Program-made: the position numbers and the translations under genes
In this document: positions 34,740-45,438 of the stretch, piece by piece
Layout of the letters: every line of letters starts with the position of its first letter
How positions within the stretch are numbered: the stretch's first letter is position 1
From: Paenibacillus sp. JJ-223
GTDB taxonomy: Bacteria; Bacillota; Bacilli; Paenibacillales; Paenibacillaceae
NCBI RefSeq assembly: GCF_927798175.1
Contig: NZ_CAKMMP010000001.1
Coordinates: forward strand, 62,001-126,000
Length of the DNA: 64,000 bases
Direction: 5' to 3'
Notes under the pieces: generated by a model
Told to the model about the DNA's origin: nothing
What the model saw: the letters and a program-made list of their open reading frames with translations, nothing else
Databases searched by the model: none

Positions 34740-36143
34740 ATGGGAGTAGTCAACGTCACTCAGAGTCAGCCAGTCGCGAGCATGCCGGAAGAAGATCGAA
34801 AGCTTTCATTCCGGGAGAAAGTGGCAGCCACGATCGGCAACATGACGGGAACGATGCACAATCAAATCATTGCCACGTTTTTGCTGTTCTTTTATACGGA
34901 CATTCTCGAAATAAGCCCCGCTTACGTGGCAGGTTTATTTCTGGTAGCACGGATTATCGATGCTATTCTTGTTCCCGTATTTGGCGTGTTTGTTGATAAA
35001 GTGAGCACGCCGTGGGGGAAATACGTGCCATACTTTGCCATTCTGGGAGTACCGATCGCCATTTTCGGATGGCTGACCTTTACGGACTTTGGGTTGGGGG
35101 CAAACGGGAACGTTATCTATGTTACGGCAACGTACCTGGTATACAGCATCCTGATCTCCATAAAGTATGCGCCGAGCAACGCCGTAGGTCCCGCGATCAC
35201 CAAAAGAATCGATGACCGGATCTCGATGGGGCAAATCGGTTATATCGCCATTATGCTCGGTGCATTGTTCGCATCATTGGCTTTTCAACCGCTTTACAAA
35301 GCATTGGGAAACGGGAATGATGCCAGAGGTTTCTCGTTGATCATGGGCCTGGTCGGATTGGTGGGGATTTTGGTATCCATTTTCCAGGTAACATCTTTGA
35401 AAGAAAGATACATTAACCCGAATAACAGCCAAAAGACACCGTTGAAAGAAATGATATCAGCAGTGTTCACGAACAGGTCGGCCGTTGTTCTGTACATCTA
35501 CGTGCTGGCTTTGAACTTGTCCAACGGAATCCGAACGGCAATCATGATCCATTACTTCAAATATTTCTTTAATAACGAAGGGCTTGTGGTCATATACGGT
35601 GCGGTAAGCATACTGCCCACGTTTCTCGGCGTCATGGTGAGCGGACCGATCACGAGACGGTTTGGCATCAAAATCAATGTGCTGGCCGCTTCCGTCGTAA
35701 ACGTGATCTGCATGCTTTCGGTGATGGTTATCCCCGATACAAAGGCTGGAATTATCATTTTTATGGCCTTGAATGCGATCACCGCGTTTTTCCTGGGCGC
35801 ATCGACGCCGGCGCAAGGCTCCATGATGCCTGCTGCCATGGATTATACCGAATGGAAGACCGGAAAAAACGTAAACGGTTTGATGGGTTCCATTCAAGGT
35901 TTCGTGCAAACGTTGGCCATGGCATTGGCCGGGTCTATCGCAGCGTGGGCATTGCATGTAGTGGGGTACGTACCTGGAGTCGAACAAAGCAGCGAGACCA
36001 TTTTTGGCTTGAAATTGTTAATGGGCGTGCTGCCGGCATTTGTTCTATTATTTACCGCATCGATCCTATGGTTTGACATTTCGGAAGAGAAACAGAAGCA
36101 AATTACGAAGGAACTTGCAGAACGCAGGCAACAAAAAAGTTAA
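34740..36143 (+). CDS. GPH-family sugar:cation symporter
   Basis: The 467-residue protein has 12 membrane helices of the glycoside-pentoside-hexuronide family, close in plan to MelB and XylP. Segments include KVAATIGNMTGTMHNQII (helix 1), FGVFVDKVSTPWGKYVPYF (the GPH loop after helix 2), and TPAQGSMMPAAMDYTEWKTG. It brings in a glycoside with a cation. ATG at 34740 follows AAGGGGG; the long in-frame extension before it is within the GH1 gene. It starts 27 bases after the GH1 gene and forms a two-gene uptake-and-cleavage operon. No strong terminator follows. Confidence 0.92.
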   Translation: MGVVNVTQSQPVASMPEEDRKLSFREKVAATIGNMTGTMHNQIIATFLLFFYTDILEISPAYVAGLFLVARIIDAILVPVFGVFVDKVSTPWGKYVPYFAILGVPIAIFGWLTFTDFGLGANGNVIYVTATYLVYSILISIKYAPSNAVGPAITKRIDDRISMGQIGYIAIMLGALFASLAFQPLYKALGNGNDARGFSLIMGLVGLVGILVSIFQVTSLKERYINPNNSQKTPLKEMISAVFTNRSAVVLYIYVLALNLSNGIRTAIMIHYFKYFFNNEGLVVIYGAVSILPTFLGVMVSGPITRRFGIKINVLAASVVNVICMLSVMVIPDTKAGIIIFMALNAITAFFLGASTPAQGSMMPAAMDYTEWKTGKNVNGLMGSIQGFVQTLAMALAGSIAAWALHVVGYVPGVEQSSETIFGLKLLMGVLPAFVLLFTASILWFDISEEKQKQITKELAERRQQKS

Positions 36144-36303
36144 TCCTTTTGCGTCGGAATCATAATTGCGTCCCGACAGGGCATAATTATGGCAGGAATC
36201 ATCAGACTCGGACAATACGGAATAATCTCATGTCATTGACAATGACGACGGCGTCGGTGCCGGAATGATGCATGGATTATGCCATGTTCGAGACGATTTT
36301 TCG

Positions 36304-36332
36304 TTGACACCGTTTTCAGCTTGTGGTACATT
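36304..36332 (+). promoter_or_regulatory. Sigma-A promoter of the first licT/bgl module
   Basis: TTGACA (36304-36309), a 17-base spacer and TACATT (36327-36332). It is placed just before the first RAT, so the transcript starts with the antiterminator. Confidence 0.75.
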
Positions 36333-36340
36333 AGTCCCGA

Positions 36341-36417
36341 GGCTTGTTACCGGTAATGCGGGCAAAACCACAATAGAAATGATGTTATCATTATTTCTGT
36401 TTTGGTTTTGCCCTTTT
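36341..36417 (+). promoter_or_regulatory. RAT antiterminator and overlapping terminator upstream of licT 1
   Basis: 36341-36369 matches the LicT/SacY ribonucleic antiterminator consensus (GGCTTGTTAC, then GGTAATGCGGGCAAAACC). Its 3' end is shared with a strong terminator in which GGGCAAAACC pairs with GGTTTTGCCC (36360-36414), followed by a T run. LicT binding to the RAT would block the terminator and allow expression, so this licT regulates itself. Confidence 0.9.
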
Positions 36418-36449
36418 TTAATCCTCAAAATAAAGTGGTGGGTCCAGAC

Positions 36450-37307
36450 ATGATCATTAAACAAATATTTAATAATAATATCGTCAGCACCGTCGATGAC
36501 AAAAACCAGGAACTGCTGATCCTCGGCCGGGGTATCGGATTCAAGTTCAAAGCGGGCGACCCGATCGATGAAGAGCGGATCGAAAAAATTTTTCGTCTCC
36601 AGGATGCATCGATCTACGAGAAATTCAAGTCGATCGTCACCGAGGTGCCTGTAGAGATATTGCAGGCGACCGACGATATTGTGAGCTTGGCCCGGACGCA
36701 GCTGAACAAAACGATCAGTGACGGCATTTATGTGTCCCTGTCGGATCATATCCATTTTGCCGTACAGCGGATGGAAATGGGACATATCGCGCGCAATCCG
36801 TTATCGTGGGAGGTACAGCATTTTTACAAGGCAGAGTATGATGTGGCCCGCGAGGCACTCACCTTGCTGCGCGAGAGATTGGACATTGAATTCCCGAAGG
36901 AGGAAATATGCAACATCGCGCTGCATTTCATCAATGCGGAGATCAATGATTCCATGAATGACGTGACTCACCTGATGCAGCTGCTTCAGGAGATCATGAA
37001 CATCATCAAATATCACTTCAACGTCGAAGTGGATGAAGATAGCGTCAACTATTTTCGGTTCATCACGCATTTGAAATATTTCTGCCAACGGGTCATCACC
37101 CATACGTCGCAAGACGATGCGGAGGAATACCTGTACGAGGTCGTTCGCAAGAACTATCCCGAAACGTTCAAATGCATACGCAAGATCGAAGCTTTTATCC
37201 ATAAAAACTATCAATACGACATGACGCATTCCGAGCAGTTGTATCTGACGCTCCATCTGGAACGCCTGATGAAAACGAAACGGGATGCCGCCAAGGAAAG
37301 CGAATAA
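36450..37307 (+). CDS. licT: LicT/BglG-type transcription antiterminator (copy 1)
   Basis: The 285-residue protein binds a RAT hairpin in nascent RNA and stops premature termination of sugar-uptake genes. Residues 1-55 form the RNA-binding domain (MIIKQIFNNNIVSTVDDKNQ, ILGRGIGFKFKAGD). Two PTS regulation domains follow, with phosphorylatable histidines in PRD1 (SLSDHIHFAVQRME) and in later segments such as NIALHFINAE and HLKYFCQRVITH. PTS phosphorylation couples activity to sugar uptake. ATG at 36450 follows GGTGGG. The gene sits behind its own RAT and before a RAT-controlled EIIBCA gene. Confidence 0.94.
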   Translation: MIIKQIFNNNIVSTVDDKNQELLILGRGIGFKFKAGDPIDEERIEKIFRLQDASIYEKFKSIVTEVPVEILQATDDIVSLARTQLNKTISDGIYVSLSDHIHFAVQRMEMGHIARNPLSWEVQHFYKAEYDVAREALTLLRERLDIEFPKEEICNIALHFINAEINDSMNDVTHLMQLLQEIMNIIKYHFNVEVDEDSVNYFRFITHLKYFCQRVITHTSQDDAEEYLYEVVRKNYPETFKCIRKIEAFIHKNYQYDMTHSEQLYLTLHLERLMKTKRDAAKESE

Positions 37308-37312
37308 CGATG

Positions 37313-37392
37313 GGCTTGTTACTGTTCAATCAGGCAATACCCGAATGAATCACTGACGCACGCGAGCGTTGGTTTCATTCGGGTATTTTTTG
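37313..37392 (+). promoter_or_regulatory. RAT antiterminator and terminator upstream of the first EIIBCA gene
   Basis: 37313-37341 is a RAT (GGCTTGTTACTG, then CAATCAGGCAATACC). The terminator uses ATACCCGAATGAA paired with TTCATTCGGGTAT (to 37386) and TTTTTT. It overlaps the RAT 3' end in the usual mutually exclusive way and gives a second control point inside the operon. Confidence 0.88.
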
Positions 37393-37416
37393 TGGACACA
37401 GAAGGAGGAAAACGAG

Positions 37417-39324
37417 ATGAATCATCAGGAAACGGCAAAAAACATCGTCAAAGCCGTTGGGGGAAAAGACAACATCAATTCGGTGTACCACTGCGTTACC
37501 CGTCTTCGTTTTGATTTGAAGGACAACGACAAAGTGGACAACGGAACGCTCAAAAACCTGGACAAAGTCATGGGTACGAACGTTTCCGGAGACCAGTTCC
37601 AGGTCATTATCGGCAACGACGTGTCTAAAGTATTCGACGCCATGGTGAAGGAAGAGCCTGCGCTGCAGCAAAGCCAGGACAACAAAACCGCCAAGCCGGA
37701 GAAAAAGCAAAACGTGATCCTGAGCATTTTCGAAACGATCGCGGGTGTATTTGCACCAATGCTGCCAGCCATCACGGCGGCCGGTATGCTCAAAGGGTTG
37801 CTGGCGCTGTTCGTATCGCTCGGCTGGATGGCTGCCGGAACGGACACGTACCGCATTCTGTCGGCCATTGGGGATGGCGTGTTCCATTACCTGCCGCTTC
37901 TGATTGCGTTTAGCGCTGCACGCAAATTCGGTGCCAATCCGTTCGTCGCCGTGGCGCTCGGAACCGCGCTGATGTATCCGGACATGAGCACATTGCTGTC
38001 CAGCGGGGAGTCGGTTTCCTTTATCGGCATTCCGGTAACAGCGGTGAGTTATGCTTCTTCGGTCATTCCGATTTTGCTGGCCGTATGGATTATGTCCTAT
38101 GTGGAAAAATGGGTGGACCGTGTCATCCCGGCTGCGCTGAAGCTGCTGCTGGTGCCGCTGGTTACGCTGATCATTATGGTTCCGGTTACGCTGATCGCCA
38201 TCGGGCCACTGGGAACATTCGTAGGCAGCGCTTTGTCGGGCGGCATCAACTGGTTGCTGAATGAAGGCGGATTGATCGCAGGTCTTGTGCTTGGCGGTGC
38301 GATGGCCTTGATCATCATGACGGGTATGCACTATGCGCTTGTACCCATCATCCTGAGCAACATTGCAACGCTTGGATTCGATAAATTCCTGCCGCTCACA
38401 TACATCTCCAACATGGGTCAAGCTGGTGCCACACTGGGCGTATTCTTCCGTGCAAAAGATAAAAAGTTGAAAACCGTAGCCTTGTCGACGAGCTTTACCG
38501 CTTTGATGGGGGTTACGGAACCGGCGATGTACGGGGTGAACATGAAGTTCAAACGTCCGTTCGCTGCTGCGATGATCGGTAGTGCAGTCGGTGGCGGGTT
38601 TGCGCTGGCATTTGGTGCAAAAGCGTACGTTCTGGCCGGTAACGGCGGTCTTCCAGGTCTTCCTGCCCTGATTGGACAAACGTTCTGGTACTCTCTGATC
38701 GGCATGATCCTTGCGTTCGTTGTGGGTACGATTGCATCCGTATTGCTGGGCATCAAAGAAGAGGAAGGCGACGCTGAGGCGCTTGCCCCATTCGCTCCGA
38801 ATGCGGCGGCGACGCCTGCCAAAGCAACCGAAGTGGTTGACGTCAATGCCATGGAAGCGCCGGCGCCGTCAAGCAATGCGATGGCTTATGCGCCGCTGAC
38901 AGGCAAATCCATCGAGCTCAAGGAAGTGAACGATCCAACGTTCGGTGATGAAATGATGGGTAAAGGCGTTGCATTTGTGCCAACCGTGGGTGAACTGGTT
39001 TCTCCGGTGACCGGCACAATCATGAACGTGTTCAAAACGAAACACGCGATCGTGGTTCGCAGCGATGACGGCATGGAACTGCTCATGCATGTGGGCATCA
39101 ACACGGTGAAACTGCGTGGTCAGCATTTCGAAGCGCATGTGGCGACAGGTGCGCGCGTTAAGGCTGGAGATAAATTGCTGACGTTTGATCTGGAAGAAAT
39201 CGCGAAAGAATACGACATCACAACGGCCATGGTTGTGACGAATACAGCCGATTACAGTCAAGTACTTCCTGTGAAACTGGGAGACATCGTTGCCGGCGAA
39301 GAAGTATTGGAAGCCAAAATCTGA
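37417..39324 (+). CDS. bglP: Beta-glucoside-specific PTS transporter EIIBCA (copy 1)
   Basis: The 635-residue protein imports and phosphorylates beta-glucosides. Order is EIIB (1-90, phospho-Cys26 in VYHCVTRLRFDL), membrane EIIC (about 105-460; APMLPAITAAGMLKGLLALF, GVTEPAMYGVNM) and EIIA (about 490-635, active His558 in LLMHVGINTVKL). All three phosphorylation sites are present, so it can work without separate EII parts. ATG at 37417 follows AAGGAGG. It lies between a RAT-terminator leader and a GH1 6-phospho-beta-glucosidase. Proline-alanine-rich linker residues join EIIC and EIIA. Confidence 0.95.
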   Translation: MNHQETAKNIVKAVGGKDNINSVYHCVTRLRFDLKDNDKVDNGTLKNLDKVMGTNVSGDQFQVIIGNDVSKVFDAMVKEEPALQQSQDNKTAKPEKKQNVILSIFETIAGVFAPMLPAITAAGMLKGLLALFVSLGWMAAGTDTYRILSAIGDGVFHYLPLLIAFSAARKFGANPFVAVALGTALMYPDMSTLLSSGESVSFIGIPVTAVSYASSVIPILLAVWIMSYVEKWVDRVIPAALKLLLVPLVTLIIMVPVTLIAIGPLGTFVGSALSGGINWLLNEGGLIAGLVLGGAMALIIMTGMHYALVPIILSNIATLGFDKFLPLTYISNMGQAGATLGVFFRAKDKKLKTVALSTSFTALMGVTEPAMYGVNMKFKRPFAAAMIGSAVGGGFALAFGAKAYVLAGNGGLPGLPALIGQTFWYSLIGMILAFVVGTIASVLLGIKEEEGDAEALAPFAPNAAATPAKATEVVDVNAMEAPAPSSNAMAYAPLTGKSIELKEVNDPTFGDEMMGKGVAFVPTVGELVSPVTGTIMNVFKTKHAIVVRSDDGMELLMHVGINTVKLRGQHFEAHVATGARVKAGDKLLTFDLEEIAKEYDITTAMVVTNTADYSQVLPVKLGDIVAGEEVLEAKI

Positions 39325-40806
<1,482 letters not shown>

Positions 40807-40835
40807 GCGTATGCCAAGCGTAAAATAACATGTTC

Positions 40836-40880
40836 AAAGCCCTTGCGCAGCGGATGATGCCGCGTGCATGGGCTTTTTTT
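40836..40880 (+). terminator. Terminator after bgl module 1
   Basis: AAAGCCC pairs with GGGCTTT, with an inner GCGG/CCGC stem, followed by a run of seven T residues. Confidence 0.88.
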
Positions 40881-40974
40881 AGTAAGGGATCGAATATGCA
40901 TTGGTGTAACGCGCCACAGGATGGAATGATGACACGGATGGTGATATACTGGTTTCCGAGTAGGGGGAATACAT

Positions 40975-41550
40975 ATGAAGAAAGCGATTATTGCCGTAGA
41001 CATGGACGATACGATCTGCCATCTGGTGAAGCGGGCCATTCATTATAACAATTTGCAGTTTCCGACGCATCCGCTGCGTTATGAAGATATGGTAACGTGG
41101 GACACGACGCATTTGCGCCATCCGGATTCGACGCACGACATCTTTTATGGCAGGCCGGGATTATTCGAAGAGCTGGAGCTGTATGACGATTACGTCGTGG
41201 AAGAGATGCAGAAGCTGAACGAGGCGTACGATGTCATTATCGTAACCGCGGCCGACCCCGCCACCGTGGTGGAGAAGTGGAACTGGCTTCAGCGCCACAT
41301 GCCGTTTATTACTGCGGAGCAGTTCATTACCTGCAAACGCAAAAACTTGCTCGGATTCGATCTGTTAATCGATGACGGGCCGCACAACCTGCTTCCTGCG
41401 CTCGCTGAGGGCAAAAAGGTACTGTGCATTCCTCATCCTTGGAACGTGCGAGAGCGGGAGCAGCATGCGTTCCCACTGATGAAAACGTGGAAAGACGCAA
41501 AGGAAATCGTAGATCGCCTGTTGGCGCCGGATTCTTCGATCTCCAATTAA
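40975..41550 (+). CDS. HAD-family 5'(3')-deoxyribonucleotidase-like protein
   Basis: The 191-residue product starts with the HAD motif AVDMDDTICHL (DxD nucleophile), has IIVTAADPATVVEKW as motif 2 and GFDLLIDDGPHNL as the acidic motif 4. This pattern is that of the NT5C type, which dephosphorylates nucleoside monophosphates. ATG at 40975 follows GGGGG. It stands alone between two sugar-gene groups and is convergent with the AraC gene, with only eight bases between the stops. Confidence 0.85.
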   Translation: MKKAIIAVDMDDTICHLVKRAIHYNNLQFPTHPLRYEDMVTWDTTHLRHPDSTHDIFYGRPGLFEELELYDDYVVEEMQKLNEAYDVIIVTAADPATVVEKWNWLQRHMPFITAEQFITCKRKNLLGFDLLIDDGPHNLLPALAEGKKVLCIPHPWNVREREQHAFPLMKTWKDAKEIVDRLLAPDSSISN

Positions 41551-41558
41551 AATACGGT

Positions 41559-42446
41559 TCAACCATGATGCGTGGAATGGGGTGTATGCTTCTTGCGGTA
41601 CGCCAGCGGCGTATCGCCCGTAATTTTTTTGAAATTCGCATAAAAGGAGTCGACATCCCGATACCCGACCAGTTCGGCAATCAGGCTGACTTTGTGCTGT
41701 GAACGCTTCAGCAGTTCACAGCTTTTTTGTATGCGCAGATGTTGCAGGAATGAGCCGAAGCTTTGTCCGGTCTGCGTGCGGAACATGCGCTGGATTTGTT
41801 TGTCGCTGCAATTGCAGAGGCGTGCCAGATCGGACAGGCGCGTTTTCTCGGCGAGATGCTGCTCCAAATATTGAATGATATGGTCGAGCTCCGGCGGTTT
41901 GACCGGGTCGTTCGGCTCCACCCTATGGATGAAGCGGTAGGTGGTTACGACCAGTTGGCTGACAAGCGTATACAGCATGGTAGACGAGCCGATCCCGGGA
42001 ACGGAGCACTCGCGGTGCAGCCTGGCCATCAGGTCTTCGATCCGTCTCCCATGGTCTGTAATGAAAACGTAAGGGGCCTTGTTTTGCTCCAATTCGTTCA
42101 GGTGCGAAAGGATCTCGGGTTCCTGAATCATGCCGGCCAATTCCTGGATCAATTCGGCGTTGAACAGGCAGTTGCTGATCGTGAGCGGATGTTTGGAAAC
42201 GTCGGTCGTAGCCGGGCGAAAGACGTGCGGAACGCCGACCGGAATCACGAACAGCATGCCCTGATGCACCGGAATGACCTCGTTTCCGATATGATGGAAA
42301 CCTCGTCCCCCGGAAACATAGCTGTATTCCACGAAATCATGCGCATGGAAGGGACCTGCAAAATTTTCCGAGACGCGGTTGACGAACAATTTCAGCTGGT
42401 CGCGGAAAAAGTACTCTCCTTTAAATATCTCAATGACAGGCTTCAT
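41559..42446 (-). CDS. AraC-family regulator with cupin sensor, divergent from GH78 copy 2
   Basis: The 295-residue product has an N-terminal cupin-like arabinose-binding-type domain (FHAHDFVEYSYVSGGRGFHH, VIPVHQGMLFVIPVGVPHVF) and a C-terminal double helix-turn-helix (SDLARLCNCSDKQIQRMFRT, KVSLIAELVGYRDVDSFYAN and ITGDTPLAYRKK). Rhamnose-linked regulators of this type occur beside rhamnosidase genes, so rhamnose or a rhamnoside is the likely inducer. ATG at 42446 follows AAGGAGG with seven-base spacing; the TTG six bases earlier overlaps the spacing. The gap to GH78 copy 2 holds a perfect palindrome. Confidence 0.88.
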   Translation of the reverse strand: MKPVIEIFKGEYFFRDQLKLFVNRVSENFAGPFHAHDFVEYSYVSGGRGFHHIGNEVIPVHQGMLFVIPVGVPHVFRPATTDVSKHPLTISNCLFNAELIQELAGMIQEPEILSHLNELEQNKAPYVFITDHGRRIEDLMARLHRECSVPGIGSSTMLYTLVSQLVVTTYRFIHRVEPNDPVKPPELDHIIQYLEQHLAEKTRLSDLARLCNCSDKQIQRMFRTQTGQSFGSFLQHLRIQKSCELLKRSQHKVSLIAELVGYRDVDSFYANFKKITGDTPLAYRKKHTPHSTHHG

Positions 42447-42522
42447 GATCAAACCTCCTTGCTTCGTGGCCGGATTGCCGGGTGAAAAAGTCCGTTCTGC
42501 CGGGTAATTCTCAGGTTCGGGT

Positions 42523-42538
42523 CGATATAATTATATCG
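42523..42538. promoter_or_regulatory. 16-base perfect palindrome CGATATAATTATATCG
   Basis: It lies between the AraC gene and GH78 copy 2, close to a TACAAT (42547-42552) that could be the GH78 -10. AT-rich content makes a chance palindrome possible, but the place suits an operator overlapping the -35 region. Confidence 0.4.
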
Positions 42539-42579
42539 TAAGCCCTTACAATAGACCATGCGGAAAGGATGCTGCAACC

Positions 42580-45285
42580 ATGTTCATCGTTAATCATCTT
42601 CGCTGCGAATATCGGAAAAATCCGATCGGACTGGACATTTCGTCCCCCCGGATCAGCTGGCACCTGGAATCCGATGCCCGGAACGTCGTCCAGGAAGCTT
42701 ATCAGATCCAGCTATCCCTCGTACCCGAAATGAACCGAATCGAGTGGGACTCGGGACGGCAACATTCCAACCGTTCCATTCATGTGGAGCTGACCGGTTG
42801 GAAGCCTGTCCCCCGAACCCGATACTATTATCGCGTTCGTGCTTGGGATGGTGCGGGCAATGAATCGGAATGGTCGGAACCGGCTTTTTTCGAAACAGGC
42901 CTGATGGATGCGGAAGACCGATGGCAAGCCGATTGGATCACGGCCGGTGCAGCATTGAAGGATGATCCTTCCTGCCCGCGCTTGCGCAGAGTGTTCGAAC
43001 TGCAAAAAGCGGTAGTCAGGGCAACCATTTATGCGACAGCACTCGGGTTATATGAACTGCACCTGAATGGTGCCAGGGTAGGAGATCATTATTTTACGCC
43101 AGGCTGGACCAGTTACGACAAACGTTTGCAGTACCAGGTGTATGATGTTACGTCCATGCTCGTGGCCGGGCAAAACGTGATCGGCGCGGTTCTCGGAGAC
43201 GGATGGTACGGCGGGCATTTGGGCTGGGACGGCCGAAAGGGATTATTCGGCGACGATTGCGCGCTGCTGCTGGAACTGCATATTCGATATGAAGACGGCT
43301 CCGAGGATCGGATCTTGTCGGGAAAGGACTGGATGGCATCCGCCAGCGCCATTGCCATGTCGGACATATATATGGGGGAAACGTACGACGCCCGACTGGA
43401 GTCCGATTGGCTGGACGCATCCCGCGCATCCTGGTCACCGGCAGCGATTTTGGACCATGCCAAAGACATCATCGTTGCGCAGGAGAACGTCCCGGTTACG
43501 GCGATGGAGCAGCTGAAGCCGATTGCGCTGCTGACCACGCCGGAAGGCGATCGTGTGCTCGATATGGGACAAAACATGGTGGGCTGGATGAGGTTCAGCG
43601 TGCAGGGTGATCCTGGGCAAACGGTTGAACTGCTGCATGCGGAGATTCTGGACCATGCCGGCAACTTCTATACGGAAAATTTGCGTTCCGCCAAGCAGCA
43701 AGTTCAATATACGCTGAAAGGCGGGGGCGTTGAAACGTATGAACCGCATTTTACGTTCCAGGGGTTCCGATACGTGAAACTGATCGGTTTCTCCGAACCG
43801 ATTCAGATCGACGATTTTACAGGTGTTGTGCTTCATTCGAATATGGAACGCACGGGCGAATTCGCCTGCTCCAGTCCGCTCGTCAACCAGCTGCACCACA
43901 ACATTTTGTGGGGGCAAAAGGGCAACTTCCTCGACGTGCCGACCGATTGCCCGCAGCGCGACGAACGGCTCGGCTGGACGGGGGATGCGCAGATGTTCAT
44001 CCGCACGGCGTCTTATCTGATGAACACCGCTCCATTTTTCACGAAATGGCTGCGGGATTTGCGGGCAGACCAGCATGAGGACGGGGGCATTCCGTTTTTT
44101 GTGCCTGACGCCAACGTATCCGGGAGCGACAGCGCCCATTCGTCGGCGGCATGGGGCGATGCAGCGGTCATTTGTCCGTGGACGCTCTATGAAATGTATG
44201 GAGATACGAGACTGCTCGCCGAACAATATGACAGCATGAAGCAATGGATCGAATACATTCGATCACAGGGTGATAACCCCTACTTATGGAATACGGGCTT
44301 TCACTTCGGGGACTGGCTTGGCCTTGATTCGAAACCGGGAAGTTATGTCGGGGCTACCGACCGGGATTATGTCGCGACCGCATTTTATGCCTACTCGGTT
44401 TCCCTTACAAGGAAAGCAGCCAGCGTGTTGGGGTATGATCAGGATGCGGTTTACTTCGACCAATTGCATGCACAGATCATCCAAGCTTTCCGCAACGAAT
44501 TCGTTACACCTGCCGGCCGCATTTCCGTGCCGACGCAGACAGCGCATGTATTGGCTTTGCACTTTGACCTGCTGGAACCGGAGCACCGCAAACGGGCCGG
44601 TGATCAATTGGTGAAATTGGTTGAAGAGGCGGGCAATCATCTGACCACCGGTTTTGTCGGAACGCCATATCTGAACCCTGTGCTCAGCGCTGCCGGTCAC
44701 CGCGATTTGGCGTATACCCTTTTATTTCAAAAGGATTATCCATCCTGGCTGTTCCAAGTGACGCAAGGTGCCACGACCGTGTGGGAGCATTGGGACGGCA
44801 TGCGGGAGGATGGCAGCCTTTGGAGCAGGGACATGAATTCGTTCAATCATTATGCGTACGGCGCGATTGGCGAATGGTTATACCGTGATGTCGCAGGCAT
44901 ACGTCCGGATGAACATCGCCCCGGCTTCGGCATGGTGCATATCGAACCACAGCCGGGACCCGGATTGGATTGGGTCAAAGCCAAGGTGGACACCATGTAT
45001 GGCACGGTTTCGTCAGCATGGCACCGCCAAGACAATGGCGAAATGATCGTGGAGGTTCACATTCCGGCCAACGTTTCGGGTACGGTGCTCCTTCCGCTTG
45101 CTGCGAAAGCTGCAGTAAAGGAGCAGGGGCAGCCTTTGGAAGAGGTGACGGCGATCCGCGCGTTCCGGGCAGAAGGGACGGATACCCGCGTGGAGCTTGG
45201 CTCGGGCAGTTATACGTTCACCTACGTTCTGCCGAAGGCTGACGAACATCCTGAACTCGAAGCGGAAAAAGTACAATCGAGTTAA
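42580..45285 (+). CDS. Alpha-L-rhamnosidase, glycoside hydrolase family 78 (copy 2)
   Basis: The 901-residue enzyme belongs to GH78 and has the same domain order as copy 1: N-terminal beta domains (LGLYELHLNGARVGDHYFTP, IGAVLGDGWYGGHLGW), the catalytic barrel with DVPTDCPQRDERLGWTGDAQ, the central GGIPFFVPDANV and HWDGMREDGSLW, and a C-terminal beta domain. The DERLGWTGD segment is the canonical catalytic form; copy 1 has RERAGWTGD there. No signal peptide is seen, so it is intracellular. ATG at 42580 follows AAAGGA. It is divergent from a cupin-type AraC gene. Confidence 0.93.
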   Translation: MFIVNHLRCEYRKNPIGLDISSPRISWHLESDARNVVQEAYQIQLSLVPEMNRIEWDSGRQHSNRSIHVELTGWKPVPRTRYYYRVRAWDGAGNESEWSEPAFFETGLMDAEDRWQADWITAGAALKDDPSCPRLRRVFELQKAVVRATIYATALGLYELHLNGARVGDHYFTPGWTSYDKRLQYQVYDVTSMLVAGQNVIGAVLGDGWYGGHLGWDGRKGLFGDDCALLLELHIRYEDGSEDRILSGKDWMASASAIAMSDIYMGETYDARLESDWLDASRASWSPAAILDHAKDIIVAQENVPVTAMEQLKPIALLTTPEGDRVLDMGQNMVGWMRFSVQGDPGQTVELLHAEILDHAGNFYTENLRSAKQQVQYTLKGGGVETYEPHFTFQGFRYVKLIGFSEPIQIDDFTGVVLHSNMERTGEFACSSPLVNQLHHNILWGQKGNFLDVPTDCPQRDERLGWTGDAQMFIRTASYLMNTAPFFTKWLRDLRADQHEDGGIPFFVPDANVSGSDSAHSSAAWGDAAVICPWTLYEMYGDTRLLAEQYDSMKQWIEYIRSQGDNPYLWNTGFHFGDWLGLDSKPGSYVGATDRDYVATAFYAYSVSLTRKAASVLGYDQDAVYFDQLHAQIIQAFRNEFVTPAGRISVPTQTAHVLALHFDLLEPEHRKRAGDQLVKLVEEAGNHLTTGFVGTPYLNPVLSAAGHRDLAYTLLFQKDYPSWLFQVTQGATTVWEHWDGMREDGSLWSRDMNSFNHYAYGAIGEWLYRDVAGIRPDEHRPGFGMVHIEPQPGPGLDWVKAKVDTMYGTVSSAWHRQDNGEMIVEVHIPANVSGTVLLPLAAKAAVKEQGQPLEEVTAIRAFRAEGTDTRVELGSGSYTFTYVLPKADEHPELEAEKVQSS

Positions 45286-45354
45286 GATCAAGTCTCCAAG
45301 GATTGCCGCAAATTTTGTTGAAAAATGACGAAAATAATATGGATAAAGATTGAA

Positions 45355-45435
45355 AAAACCTCGCTTGCCCACTAGAATGAAGATGGAATCTGGATTGCGG
45401 CCGGAAACTATCATATCAGGCATAAGCGAGGTTTT
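45355..45435 (+). promoter_or_regulatory. Long-range helix covering the ribosome binding site of the acyltransferase gene
   Basis: AAAACCTCGCTT (45355-45366) is perfectly complementary to AAGCGAGGTTTT (45424-45435), which contains the only Shine-Dalgarno sequence (GAGG, seven bases before the ATG). A GCC/GGC pair extends it after a small bulge. The helix would hide the site unless opened, as in a riboswitch, thermometer or protein-controlled leader. There is no T run, so it is not a terminator. Confidence 0.6.
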
Positions 45436-45438
45436 CGT

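Noticed and set aside
41559-42446. Calling the regulator RhaS/RhaR.
   Set aside because: Rhamnose control is only suggested by the GH78 neighbour; no sequence feature seen here fixes the inducer.
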